The notes: generated from the letters alone by a model not told the origin. 64,000 bases of DNA from Metopolophium dirhodum (GCF_019925205.1 NC_083560.1:24385145-24449144); one strand, 5' to 3'; positions 23,402-33,326 are shown, numbered from the stretch's first letter. Translations and numbers: made by a program.

Positions 23402-24069
23402 TTTACAATTTATTAAATTATAAAAATTAAAACGAAATGATTAATTATAATATAGTATAAAGGATTAAATATTATTAATGTTAAATATTAAATTACAATT
23501 TTAAAAAACGATAGTTATGACCCATTGTTCATTGACTGTCGTAGTCACGCTCTAGGTGTGTTATAATATCATTCGCTAATGTATACGCTATATATATATC
23601 CTTATTTTTAATATTAATAATATTATAATATATGCCCATGAATGAAATTGTGCTGAATTAATATTTATGTTGTTCACTCATTGACCTATATTTATTCAGC
23701 TAAAATGCCAAACTGTTAAAAATTACGTTATATACCTACACTATAATATTATATTAAAATCTATCGTTAGGAAATGAAGTGATGAACACACACATTTTTT
23801 TTTACAAACAACTTAGCTTCGTTAATATTGCTTAACAATATTAAGAAATTAAGTAGTTGTGAAATATATTATGGTGGTCTCTCGACAGTAATATTATTTA
23901 CAACGTGGTAAATAATATATTGTGAGAGACCATATTGTCTTCTTATATTTTTAAATATACCTAATTAAATTGTCCAGGAATAAAAATACTCCTTAAACAT
24001 GTTTTGATTTCTATTTACATTTTACATATTATAAATAACTATAATAAAATGTTCAAGTAATTATTATTT
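23402..24069 (-). other. Pol-env intergenic region of the retrotransposon
   Basis: AT-rich, non-coding. It contains the hairpin at 23875-23932; nothing else is recognised. Confidence 0.5.
23875..23932. repeat. Imperfect 25-bp hairpin
   Basis: The left half tggtctctc...attatttac pairs with gtaaataat...gagagacca around a 6-nt loop (aacgtg), with a 2-nt bulge. It lies between pol and the envelope-like fragment. It could be a structured RNA element of the retrotransposon transcript or a tiny foldback insertion. Confidence 0.6.
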
Positions 24070-27000
24070 CTAATTATAATAGTACACGTTTTCTATTTGC
24101 GATCGATCTCTATACTTTTTTATTTGTTGAATATGTTTTTTCTCAGCTTGTTTTTTTCCGTTTTTATCTATTTCGATTAAATAAGTAACTGGGTTGATTT
24201 TCTTTAATATTGTGTGGGGACCTTCATATCTATCTGAAAATTTATTTTGTCTTACATTAATCTTAACTAAAACTTTTTCTCCCACATAAAAATCTTGTTC
24301 TCTTTTCCCTCGGTCCGCGTAACTTTTTTGTTTATCAAACGCTTTTTGTAAAATATCAGGTAATTTTTCACGGATTGAATTTAATTTTTGTAGCTCTATA
24401 ATGGTGGAATGATTTAAATTTGATGGAATAATTGCGATATCTAAAATTGAACTAGGCTCGTAGCCGTGTACTAAATAAAATGGAGTGTATCCCGTTGAGT
24501 GGTGTATAGCCGTGTTATATGCATGCAATACTATAGGTAAAACATCAGTCCACTTTTCACCTTCTGCAACGTATGGTGCTATCATATCTATTATCACCTG
24601 ATTTTGTCTTTCTACTTGTCCCTGACTCGTTGGTCTATAAGCTATTCCCTCCTTCTTTTCAATTCCTAAAGCTAGTAATAATTGTGTAATTACTTTTGCC
24701 GTAAAATGCGTGCCATTGTCCGATCTTACTACTCTGGGTGGGCCATAAGTTAGTATTAATTCTAACAAGAATTTTGTCGTTGATTTAGCATCCGCGTTTT
24801 TGTATGATTTAGCAAAGCAAAATTTTGTTGCCCGACATGTAGCAACTAATATGTATTTACAACCTCGTGAGCCTAGCATAGGTCCTATATAATCAATATA
24901 AATCTCTTGGAAAGGGACACCATTTAAGATCTTATTCGATTGTAACATTCCAGCCGCTGGTTGTTTATCTGGTTTACGTTGTTGGCATTTTCTGCACGAA
25001 ATTACATAATTTTTTATATCTTTTAGCATAGTAGGCCAATGATATCGCGATCGTATTTTATTAAACACTTTATGAACACCTAAATGTGCTCCCGACATTT
25101 TTTCGTTATGAAAATGTTCGATCACTTCTTTGATTAAGCTAGTTGGCAATGCTATTACTAATTTTGGAATACCTTTATAAATATCTCTATAATACATAAG
25201 TCTGTCATCATCGTTTATTACGTACGATTTCGCCTTCCTAACCCATTTTATTTCTGATGACTCGGGATTTAGAATTGCTCCAGTTATAGCTTGTAAAAAA
25301 TCATCACGCGTTTGCAACAAATGAACGTTGATAGGTTCTACCAGTGATATATGCTGCGATGGCGTAAATGTAGAAATTGTTATGTCGATTTCTGTGTCAC
25401 GAAAAACGTATTTTATCATATTTAAAATAATTAACCAGTTTAATGTTTCCAAGTCGAAGGTGATTTTGGGTATTGCTATTTTATTAATGCTATATGTACT
25501 GCAAAATATTTTTAGTAACTTTAACGTGGTGAATAAAAATTTGTATGTCGATTTTTCATAAAATTTTGACTTTGTAATTAAATAGATTATAAACCGACTA
25601 TTAAAATTTAAATAAGCGATTTCACCGATTTTTTTGTTTTGTGCCTTTAATTCGTTGACGTGGTCATATCTATTTTTGAATTTAAGGCTAATCCCGCTGT
25701 TCATTTCGAAATCGTGTGAAACACAATGCACTAAGTGAAAAGTTTCATCAAAATAGTCGCTAAATAAGTCTTGATTAACCTGTTGAATACCGAAGTCAAA
25801 AATAACTCCCTGGTCATTATTATGCATAAAATCATCGTAAGTAATAGAATTGTATAATTTTTCACTAGAATTTACATTTACCATATTTAAATCTAATTCG
25901 GTATCATATTTAATTTGTGCCGATTCATCAAAACCTGTTGGGTGTCTTGATAGAAAATCCGCCGCCTTGTTAAAAATATCTTGTTTATATATTATGTTAA
26001 ATTCATATCCTATTAGTTTCGTTCTTATGCGATTTAATACATGTGAATCTGATTTTAATTTTTGAAGTCCTACTAAATTTTTGTGGTCCGTCCAAACTGT
26101 AAATTGTTTACCATAAAGGTATTGTCTAAAATGAGTGCAACCAAAAAACAAAGCTGATGCCTCTAGTTCTAACGCTGAATAATTTTTTTGTGCTGGTAAC
26201 AATTTTTTTGCACCGAAAGATACCGGATGAATATTACCGTCGTCATCCCTTTGCTGTAAAATAACACCTAAACCCAATAAAGACGCGTCCGTTACTAAAA
26301 TAGTGTCAGCATCTTCGTTGTAATGCATTAGTACTGGTGGCGCTATTAATTTACTTTTTAATTCATTAAACGCATTTTCATGATTTTTTTCCCATTTTAT
26401 GGTATCTCTTTTTGTTTTGAAATTACCTTTCGTTAACTCGGTCAGAGGAAAAGTGATTTTACTAAAATTTGGGATGTACCGTCGAAAATAATTTGCCAAT
26501 CCCAAAAAGCTACGTAATTGATTTATGTTAGTCGGAGAATTTACTTGTGTAATTGCTTTAAGCCCTTCGTCTGTTGGGCGGATACCTTTGTTATCAATTA
26601 TATTTCCTAGAATTTTTAACTCCGTGTATCCAAATTTACATTTTGACAATTTTAATTTTAAATTAAATTGCTTAAATCTTTCCAGAGTTGATTCTAAAGA
26701 ATATAAGTGATCGTCAAAAGTTTTCCCAAAACATGTGCAATCATCAATATGATTTACGTTAATTTTATAATTTAAATTTGTCATAATTGTATTCATAGCT
26801 TCCTGATATTTGCTTGGGCCATTGCAAATTCCCATCGGCATACGTTTAAATTGATATTTCCCGGTTGTTGTACAAAACGCTGTTAGCTCTTTAGCTTTTT
26901 CACTTAATTTAAGTTGATGGAAACCTGACATAGCGTCCATACATGAAAAAAATTTATTTCCCGCCAGACAGTCGTAAATACTTTGAATAACCGGAAATGG

Positions 27001-27633
27001 AAAAGATTCTTTAATAGTTATGTCATTTAATTTTCTATAATCTAATACCATTCTATATTGTGCTGGTGATTTTTCTTTCTGTGAACCTTGTGGTTTGCCT
27101 TTGGGTACTAAAAAAATTGGAAATGAGTATGGTGAATTCGATGGTTCAATTATACCTGCTTTGAACATTTCTTGTGTTTGTTCTTCGATTTCATCCCTCT
27201 CAAACTTACTCAATTTAAAATTTGGGAGATTTATTGGAATATTTTTGGTTAAAAAAATGTCTACTGGTTTAGTTTTTGAATCTCCTAAGTCCCATTTAGA
27301 TTTTGAGAAAACTGACTCGTATTTTTGTAGCAAGGACAATAATTTACTTTTCTGTGTTTTGTCTAGATTTGGATTAATATCAAATTCAATTTTACTATTT
27401 TCGTCGTAATCGTCTGGTAAATTTCGATCGATCTTTTTAAATGTCGTATAAGGTTTTATATTTCTATCTTGGCAAGGAATATTTGGATTGTTTGAATTTA
27501 ATAAAATGTGTTTTACTTCGCGAACTATGTCCATGAATTTGACCCACCCACCTTCTATGATAAGACCCAAACCAATACCAAAAGTTAGCAAATAGTTAGC
27601 AAATAATAGCAAATTTACTATAGAAGTTAGCAA
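24070..27633 (-). CDS. pol: Pol: reverse transcriptase, RNase H, integrase (Ty3/gypsy type)
   Basis: The open frame is 1187 codons, but the first ~35 lie inside the foldback insertion; retrotransposon coding starts at 27526. RT occupies about residues 150-340: YRMVLDYRKLND, FSCMDAMSGFHQLKL, FKRMPMGICNGP, and the polymerase box NHIDDC at about 294-299, where the usual Y/F of YxDD is His. RNase H is at about 444-560 (LVTDAS, ALELEA, WTDHKNL). Integrase follows, with an HHCC finger (HFHNEKMSGAHLGVH ... CRKCQQ) and a DDE core: YIDYIGP, RSDNGTHF and QGQVERQNQ. The tail around RYEGPHTILKKI with PVTYLI is a GPY/F-like module; there is no chromodomain. The protein makes the cDNA and integrates it. 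The frame is open and in phase with the protease frame on the far side of the foldback element, so the insertion with its duplication is the only interruption I see between the two ORFs. Confidence 0.95.
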   Translation of the reverse strand: MLTSIVNLLLFANYLLTFGIGLGLIIEGGWVKFMDIVREVKHILLNSNNPNIPCQDRNIKPYTTFKKIDRNLPDDYDENSKIEFDINPNLDKTQKSKLLSLLQKYESVFSKSKWDLGDSKTKPVDIFLTKNIPINLPNFKLSKFERDEIEEQTQEMFKAGIIEPSNSPYSFPIFLVPKGKPQGSQKEKSPAQYRMVLDYRKLNDITIKESFPFPVIQSIYDCLAGNKFFSCMDAMSGFHQLKLSEKAKELTAFCTTTGKYQFKRMPMGICNGPSKYQEAMNTIMTNLNYKINVNHIDDCTCFGKTFDDHLYSLESTLERFKQFNLKLKLSKCKFGYTELKILGNIIDNKGIRPTDEGLKAITQVNSPTNINQLRSFLGLANYFRRYIPNFSKITFPLTELTKGNFKTKRDTIKWEKNHENAFNELKSKLIAPPVLMHYNEDADTILVTDASLLGLGVILQQRDDDGNIHPVSFGAKKLLPAQKNYSALELEASALFFGCTHFRQYLYGKQFTVWTDHKNLVGLQKLKSDSHVLNRIRTKLIGYEFNIIYKQDIFNKAADFLSRHPTGFDESAQIKYDTELDLNMVNVNSSEKLYNSITYDDFMHNNDQGVIFDFGIQQVNQDLFSDYFDETFHLVHCVSHDFEMNSGISLKFKNRYDHVNELKAQNKKIGEIAYLNFNSRFIIYLITKSKFYEKSTYKFLFTTLKLLKIFCSTYSINKIAIPKITFDLETLNWLIILNMIKYVFRDTEIDITISTFTPSQHISLVEPINVHLLQTRDDFLQAITGAILNPESSEIKWVRKAKSYVINDDDRLMYYRDIYKGIPKLVIALPTSLIKEVIEHFHNEKMSGAHLGVHKVFNKIRSRYHWPTMLKDIKNYVISCRKCQQRKPDKQPAAGMLQSNKILNGVPFQEIYIDYIGPMLGSRGCKYILVATCRATKFCFAKSYKNADAKSTTKFLLELILTYGPPRVVRSDNGTHFTAKVITQLLLALGIEKKEGIAYRPTSQGQVERQNQVIIDMIAPYVAEGEKWTDVLPIVLHAYNTAIHHSTGYTPFYLVHGYEPSSILDIAIIPSNLNHSTIIELQKLNSIREKLPDILQKAFDKQKSYADRGKREQDFYVGEKVLVKINVRQNKFSDRYEGPHTILKKINPVTYLIEIDKNGKKQAEKKHIQQIKKYRDRSQIENVYYYN

Positions 27634-27685
27634 ATCATTATTGAGGCAGTTATAAGCATTATTTATTTGGGTGGGCCAAGTTCAG

Positions 27686-29105
27686 GTAACCCACCCACTT
27701 TGTCCGATCGTCTCCAAACAAACGCCGGTAGTTAGCAAACAGTTAGCAAATAATAGCAAATCAATTTTTGAAGTTAGCAAATCAAAATTCTATTTTTGGC
27801 AGATTTTAGAAAAAAAAATTCCAGCCCACCCACTTTGTCCGATCGTCTCCAAACAAACGCCGTTAGTTAGCAAACAGTTAGCAAATAATAGCAAATCAAT
27901 TTTTGAAGTTAGCAAATCAAAATTCTATTTTTGGCCGATTTTAGAAAAAAAAATTCCAGCCCACCCACTTTGTCCGATCGTCTCCAAACAAACGCCGGTA
28001 GTTAGCAAACAGTTAGCAAATAATAGCAAATCAATTTTTGAAGTTAGCAAATCAAAATTCTATTTTTGGCCGATTTAAGAAAAAAAAATTCCAGCCCACC
28101 CACTTTGTCCGATCGTCTCCAAAGAAACGCCGGTAGTTAGCAAACAGTTAGCAAATAATAGCAACTCAATTTTTGAAGTTAGCAAATCAATATTCTATTT
28201 TTGGCCGATTTTAGAAAAAAAAATTCCAGCCCACCCACTTTGGCCGATTTTAGAAAAAAAAATTCCAGCCCACCCACTTTGTCCGATCGTCTCCAAACAA
28301 ACGCCGGTAGTTAGCAAACAGTTAGCAAATAATAGCAAATCAATTTTTGAAGTTAGCAAATCAAAATTCTATTTTTGGCCGATTTTAGAAAAAAAAATTC
28401 CAGCCCACCCACTTTGTCCGATCGTCTCCAAACAAACGCCGGTAGTTAGCAAACAGTTAGCAAATAATAGCAAATCAATTTTTGAAGTTAGCAAATCAAA
28501 ATTCTATTTTTGGCCGATTTTAGAAAAAAAAATTCCAGCCCACCCACTTTGTCCGATCGTCTCCAAACAAACGCCGTTAGTTAGCAAACAGTTAGCAAAT
28601 AATAGCAAATCAATTTTTGAAGTTAGCAAATCAAAATTCTATTTTTGGCCGATTTAAGAAAAAAAAATTCCAGCCCACCCACTTTGTCCGATCGTCTCCA
28701 AACAAACGCCGGTAGTTAGCAAACAGTTAGCAAATAATAGCAAATCAATTTTTGAAGTTAGCAAATCAAAATTCTATTTTTGGCCGATTTAAGAAAAAAA
28801 AATTCCAGCCCACCCACTTTGTCCGATCGTCTCCAAACAAACGCCGGTAGTTAGCAAACAGTTAGCAAATAATAGCAAATCAATTTTTGAAGTTAGTAAA
28901 TCAAAATTCTATTTTTGGCCGATTTTAGAAAAAAAAATTCCAGCCCACCCACTTTGTCCGATCGTCTCCAAACAAACGCCGGTAGTTAGCAAACAGTTAG
29001 AAAATAATAGCAAATCAATTTTTGAAGTTAGCAAATCAAAATTCTATTTTTGGCCGATTTTAGAAAAAAAAATTCCAGCCCACCCACTTTGTCCGATCGT
29101 CTCCT
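27686..29105 (+). repeat. Tandem array, ~136-bp unit, left arm of foldback 1
   Basis: About eleven units, each with cccacccactttgtccgatc, then caaacgccggtagttagcaa, then several gttagcaaa words and a gattttagaaaaaaaaattc linker. One unit near 28230 is truncated. Unit-to-unit identity is very high, which implies recent homogenisation. Confidence 0.95.
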
Positions 29106-29269
29106 AATTACACCTAATAAGTAATAACTAATATCGTATATGAGTATATGAGTTTTATTATGGATATTATCGTAATTCATAATCTAAAAATAATATAAAA
29201 GAGTAATGCAAAAATAATAATTAATAATTTGCTATTATTTCGCTAACTATTATAAAATCGGCCAAAAAT

Positions 29270-30100
29270 AAAATTTTGATTTGCTAACTTCAAAAATTGA
29301 TTTGCTATTATTTGCTAACTGTTTGCTAACTACCGGCGTTTGTTTGGAGACGATCGGACAAAGTGGGTGGGCTGGAATTTTTTTTTCTAAAATCGGCCAA
29401 AAATAGAATTTTGATTTGCTAACTTCAAAAATTGATTTGCTATTATTTGCTAACTGTTTGCTAACTACCGGCGTTTGTTTGGAGACGATCGGACAAAGTG
29501 GGTGGGCTGGATTTTTTTTTTTCTAAAATCGGCCAAAGTGGGTGGGCTGGAATTTTTTTTTCTAAAATCGGCCAAAAATAGAATTTTGATTTGCTAACTT
29601 CAAAAATTGAGTTGCTATTATTTGCTAACTGTTTGCTAACTACCGGCGTTTCTTTGGAGACGATCGGACAAAGTGGGTGGGCTGGAATTTTTTTTTCTTA
29701 AATCGGCCAAAAATAGAATTTTGATTTGCTAACTTCAAAAATTGATTTGCTATTATTTGCTAACTGTTTGCTAACTACCGGCGTTTGTTTGGAGACGATC
29801 GGACAAAGTGGGTGGGCTGGAATTTTTTTTTCTAAAATCGGCCAAAAATAGAATTTTGATTTGCTAACTTCAAAAATTGATTTGCTATTATTTGCTAACT
29901 GTTTGCTAACTAACGGCGTTTGTTTGGAGACGATCGGACAAAGTGGGTGGGCTGGAATTTTTTTTTCTAAAATCTGCCAAAAATAGAATTTTGATTTGCT
30001 AACTTCAAAAATTGATTTGCTATTATTTGCTAACTGTTTGCTAACTACCGGCGTTTGTTTGGAGACGATCGGACAAAGTGGGTGGGTTACCTGAACTTGG
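29270..30100 (-). repeat. Tandem array, ~136-bp unit, right arm of foldback 1
   Basis: About six units of the same repeat inverted, including the matching truncated unit near 29530. The order of truncated and variant units mirrors the left arm's outer part, so the arms were copied from one another; the left arm has extra units. Confidence 0.95.
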
Positions 30101-30239
30101 CCCACCCAAATAAATAATGCTTATAACTGCCTCAATAATGATTTGCTAACTTCTATAGTAAATTTGCTATTATTTGCTAACTATTTGCTAACTTTTGGTA
30201 TTGGTTTGGGTCTTATCATAGAAAGTGGGTGGGTCAAAT

Positions 30240-31649
30240 TCATGGACATTCGCGAACTTTGGTTAATGGACAATTAGCGCGTTTCAAGTCGTTTTCATTG
30301 TTTATTACCTCGGTTTCGGGTAACTTGATTGCTTCTAACATTTTCCTTTCCCTTAGCAAAGCACGAGAAGTATGAAGAGAACGAAAATCATGCGTAAAAG
30401 TAACTTGTGTCATTTCTAGGTCGGGATTATCATATTTTTTGTCATAACATCCTGGTGTCCAATGATCATTTTCAAAAAAAACTACTAGAAATTTCCTACC
30501 TGGTTTATAAAACCCTAAACCTGCAGTTTTTTTAGAATTTTCGTAATTTGGGCATATGATTATTAAATTGAAATTATAAAAATCAGCTACTGCTGCTACG
30601 TCCTCACCGTCTAACCAAATTGGTTTTTCGTGTAAATTTAAATCAAGTAAATGGGAAATGGTTTCTGCAGTTACATAAATATTTTCGTGCGCCAGCATTA
30701 CTGTCAACGCATATATTGCACAAAATCCGTCTCCCGGGACCTCAATCAACTTACTACTACATCTAACAATTTCACGTAACGTTGGCTGAATTAATATTAA
30801 ATTTCTCATTTTTTCAATTTTGTAGTTATTATCCGTATCCCTATTTAATGTAGTTTCATCAACTATTTTTTCAATTTTCAATTTAATATTATCTGACGTT
30901 CTACGTTTTTGATCGAATTCCAAAACAACTAAACCTTTATCACCCGTTAAAAGTATCTGTTTATTAACAAAATTTATTTTGGCTTGATATAATTCTAAAA
31001 AGTCTGTACCTATTAAACTAGGTCCAACTAAGTTCCTAACTACCATGCATTTAATAAGGAATTTAATATTTTCGAACACAACAACTGTATTAATAATACC
31101 AAGTAGTTCTAAATCGGAACCGTTTGCCGTAATTAGCTTTACGCAATCGATTGCCTTTGGAGTGATTCCTACTGGTAAATTGTCAGCATTAATTATAGAC
31201 GCAGTGGCCCCTGTGTCTATTACAAAATTATGTTCTATGTTTTCAATTTTGCCTACTACCTCAAGTCTTTGACCTGGTTCGAATGCTGCCGGAAGCGAGG
31301 TCGGATTACACGTCGTTATACATTTTTGTATCGTATTGTCATTATTTTTTTGCTTTTCAACAGTTACTGAATTTTTACTTGCGAATTTGTGATGAATATT
31401 ATGGTCACTCATGACTGCTATTTTTTTTTCATTGAATAAACTATCTATATTATAATCGTCTATGTCAGTGTTTTTATTAATATCAATTTCATTATGTGTA
31501 TCGTTAATTTTTAAGTTTTTTAATTGTTTTGGAGTTGGAAATAAGGTTTCGTCATTTTTATATTTTTTCGCTATTATTGTTTCCAACAATGTTGTACTAG
31601 AAATGGTATCGTTAGAATTTTTTTGCTGGCATAGAGGGAGTCTAACCAC
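30240..31649 (-). CDS. Aspartic protease plus OTU-like domain (start of pol)
   Basis: The frame is entered by -1 frameshifting from gag; its first listed codon (GTG, 31649) is not a true start. The aspartic protease has FVIDTGATASII at about residues 143-154 and a SLIGTDFL flap-end motif near 211-218. Downstream, at about residues 300-402, is a block not normal for Ty3/gypsy pol: EVPGDGFCAIYAL (Cys near 310), then WLDGEDVAAVADFYNFNLII, then FFENDHWTPGC (His near 396). The GDG-x-C plus C-terminal xxHW arrangement is that of OTU-family cysteine proteases (deubiquitinases). The coding sequence is cut at 30249 by the foldback element, and the frame ends a few codons into it. Across the insertion the pol frame is in phase, so PR-OTU-RT-RH-IN was one polyprotein. 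Confidence 0.85.
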   Translation of the reverse strand: MVRLPLCQQKNSNDTISSTTLLETIIAKKYKNDETLFPTPKQLKNLKINDTHNEIDINKNTDIDDYNIDSLFNEKKIAVMSDHNIHHKFASKNSVTVEKQKNNDNTIQKCITTCNPTSLPAAFEPGQRLEVVGKIENIEHNFVIDTGATASIINADNLPVGITPKAIDCVKLITANGSDLELLGIINTVVVFENIKFLIKCMVVRNLVGPSLIGTDFLELYQAKINFVNKQILLTGDKGLVVLEFDQKRRTSDNIKLKIEKIVDETTLNRDTDNNYKIEKMRNLILIQPTLREIVRCSSKLIEVPGDGFCAIYALTVMLAHENIYVTAETISHLLDLNLHEKPIWLDGEDVAAVADFYNFNLIIICPNYENSKKTAGLGFYKPGRKFLVVFFENDHWTPGCYDKKYDNPDLEMTQVTFTHDFRSLHTSRALLRERKMLEAIKLPETEVINNENDLKRANCPLTKVRECP

Positions 31650-31673
31650 TCTCTCTTGCCTTAATAGTTTTTT
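31627..31673 (-). promoter_or_regulatory. -1 ribosomal frameshift signal at the gag-pol junction
   Basis: On the minus strand the last gag codons contain the slippery heptamer A-AAA-AAC (31673-31667) in the correct gag phase, with the gag stop TAA two codons later. Six nucleotides downstream begins a hairpin: GGCAAGAG-AGT pairs with ACT-CC-CTCT-A-TGCC (about 31660-31627, small bulges). A -1 slip on this heptamer puts ribosomes exactly into the protease frame, which is open from there. This is the standard arrangement for retroviral-type gag-pol expression. Confidence 0.8.
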
Positions 31674-32929
31674 TGATTATTATGAAAATATGTTTTATTC
31701 AAATTACGTGTATCATTATCAGGCACCTGACTGATAGTGTGCTGATTCATCACGTTATTTACGTCTACATTATTTTGATTGATACCATTTGTAGCATGCG
31801 ATGGATTTTGATAATTTTGGCCTACGTTTTGTTCGTTAAAATTTGCACCTTGATTACTATTATACACATTATTTTTATAATATTGCTGACTTTTTTGGTT
31901 AGGCCTATTTTTATACCTATCATCCCACTTTGGTTGTGTATAGCCATTATTACTATTAAAATGATTTGGAGGGTTATATGTATTTTTTCGATAGAAGTGT
32001 TTATTAGGATCTATATATTGATTCGGTCTAATTTCATTATTTGTGTTGTAATTATTATTTGGATAAAAAGTATTGTTTGGGTGATAATTTTGATTATTAA
32101 CATAATCGTTTGGAATAAATGAATTATTTGAACTATAGTTTTGATTACTAAAATTGTTGTTTGGATAAAATGAATTATTTAAATTCTGTTTTTGATTACT
32201 ATAACTATTATTGTTATTATTGCATGGGTCGTAATTGCACATATTATTATTGAATGCATTGTTTGGATTATTTTGAAGATTGTAATATGGGCTAGGACTA
32301 TTCACATGCATATTATTATTAAATTTCTTTTTCTGGTTAAAATTTCTATTACCATTGTTAATATTATTTAATTTAGATTTTAAAAATTCATTTTCTTTCC
32401 TAAGAGTGTCAATATCTACGGAACTTATATTTTGAAAATCTGTGTGCATCAATTTCGAATTTTCTATTTTCTTTAAATTAATTTCCAAATTGTCTAAAGT
32501 GTCATTATTCATAATAGTTACGGTGTTATAATATTCTGGTGTTAGTGCCTCTAATATTATATCAATTTTCTCGGTTTCAGGAATGGTGCAATTTGTTTGA
32601 CTGATTAAGTATAAAATATCTGCTAAGAACTCCGATATTGTTTCTGTCGATTTTAATTTTTTACTTCGTAATTTGTTTCTTAACATACGATTCCTAGCCG
32701 GCGATGCAAATTTTTCCTTAAATATTTGTTCTATTTCATCAAAAGTCGGATATAAGTTATTAATTGTTAATGTCTTGTATAATTTATAAGCGGAATTTTT
32801 TAAATATAATGGCAAGTAAGTTAGTTTTATTTGCGGAGACCACTCATTAGCAGTAGCTACCACGTTAAAGTACTCGAAAAATTCTAAAACGCATTCATCG
32901 CCCCGAACCGTTGAAAATATTAGGTACAA
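31661..32929 (-). CDS. gag: Gag-like structural protein of the Ty3/gypsy element
   Basis: The N-terminal half resembles the capsid domain of retrotransposon Gag: ATANEWSPQIKLTYLPLYLK, then a TFDEIEQIFKEKF block and SEFLADILYLISQTNC, the usual helix-rich order ending before a spacer. The C-terminal half is strongly Asn/Tyr/Pro-rich with many NNxFxPNN repeats and shows no CCHC zinc knuckle, so RNA binding may rely on basic/Asn-rich sequence. The frame ends at 31661, overlapping the frameshift signal. The first listed codon at 32929 is a TTG; similarity in the next frame just upstream (from an ATG at about 32948) suggests the true start lies there with a single-base shift in the gggg run near 32898. 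Confidence 0.85.
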   Translation of the reverse strand: MYLIFSTVRGDECVLEFFEYFNVVATANEWSPQIKLTYLPLYLKNSAYKLYKTLTINNLYPTFDEIEQIFKEKFASPARNRMLRNKLRSKKLKSTETISEFLADILYLISQTNCTIPETEKIDIILEALTPEYYNTVTIMNNDTLDNLEINLKKIENSKLMHTDFQNISSVDIDTLRKENEFLKSKLNNINNGNRNFNQKKKFNNNMHVNSPSPYYNLQNNPNNAFNNNMCNYDPCNNNNNSYSNQKQNLNNSFYPNNNFSNQNYSSNNSFIPNDYVNNQNYHPNNTFYPNNNYNTNNEIRPNQYIDPNKHFYRKNTYNPPNHFNSNNGYTQPKWDDRYKNRPNQKSQQYYKNNVYNSNQGANFNEQNVGQNYQNPSHATNGINQNNVDVNNVMNQHTISQVPDNDTRNLNKTYFHNNQKNY

Positions 32930-32949
32930 ATTGTTGAGGTCTTGCCATT

Positions 32950-33162
32950 TTATTTTAGGTAATAGGATAAAGGTATCTTTCCAAATTTCGAATTTTCAAA
33001 AAAATCTCCTAAATTATTCTCATCGATTTGTCGTAATATGCCGATCAATTCTGTTGCATTTATTTCTGAATCGAAGTGTTCATTTAAAAATAAAATATTT
33101 AATTTTGTTACTTTAGCAATCTGATTATTAGTATTTCGTTTAATATAAAATTTGACATCCAT
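32950..33162 (-). CDS. Short ORF between 5' leader and gag (70 aa)
   Basis: It starts at an ATG (33162), the first after the 5' LTR, with a 164-bp leader. It encodes MDVKFYIKRNTNNQIAKVTK and a mixed-charge remainder with a NATELIGILRQIDENN segment. It stops right at the point where a second frame (ATG at about 32948) begins the Gag-like sequence. It may be the real N-terminus of gag separated by a frameshift, or an upstream regulatory ORF. Confidence 0.5.
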   Translation of the reverse strand: MDVKFYIKRNTNNQIAKVTKLNILFLNEHFDSEINATELIGILRQIDENNLGDFFENSKFGKIPLSYYLK

Positions 33163-33306
33163 TAAGAATTATTAGGCCAATAACTTCACATAAGATTCAC
33201 ATGACACCCAACAATAATATCACAACACAAGGGGTGTACCTTAGAATCGAAATTTTTCTCGAGAAAAAACAAAATATAATTTCTAAAAAAAAAATCGGGA
33301 CTCCAG

Positions 33307-33324
33307 GGACGGGCGCCTCCACCA
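33307..33324 (-). other. Candidate primer-binding site
   Basis: Two nucleotides inside the 5' LTR, the minus strand reads TGGTGGAGGCGCCCGTCC. A TGG start close to the LTR is what a tRNA 3' CCA end would pair with. I cannot assign the tRNA. Confidence 0.4.
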
Positions 33325-33326
33325 AC

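Larger units (their letters stand above)
27527..30249. mobile_element. Foldback element 1 (FB/MULE-like), 2723 bp, 9-bp TSD, inside pol
   Basis: The ends ATGTCCATGAATTTGACCCA (27527) and its exact inverse ending GGTCAAATTCATGGACAT (30249) are flanked by the 9-bp direct repeat TCGCGAACT (27518-27526 and 30250-30258). Each arm is a tandem array of a ~136-bp unit, in opposite orientation, around a ~115-bp spacer near 29105-29220. There is no transposase. A 9-bp TSD and long tandem-repeat arms are the known layout of Drosophila FB elements, which are mobilised by the MULE-related NOF transposase; assignment to that group is by structure only. The element broke the retrotransposon's protease-pol frame. 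Confidence 0.9.

Noticed and set aside
27671..28078. 135-aa repeated frame, mirrored at 29698-30105
   Set aside because: Identical protein on opposite strands because both arms of foldback 1 carry the same tandem repeat; not a gene.
27686..29105. CRISPR-like regular repeats
   Set aside because: The 136-bp units are contiguous tandem repeats with no unique spacers, in a eukaryotic foldback transposon.
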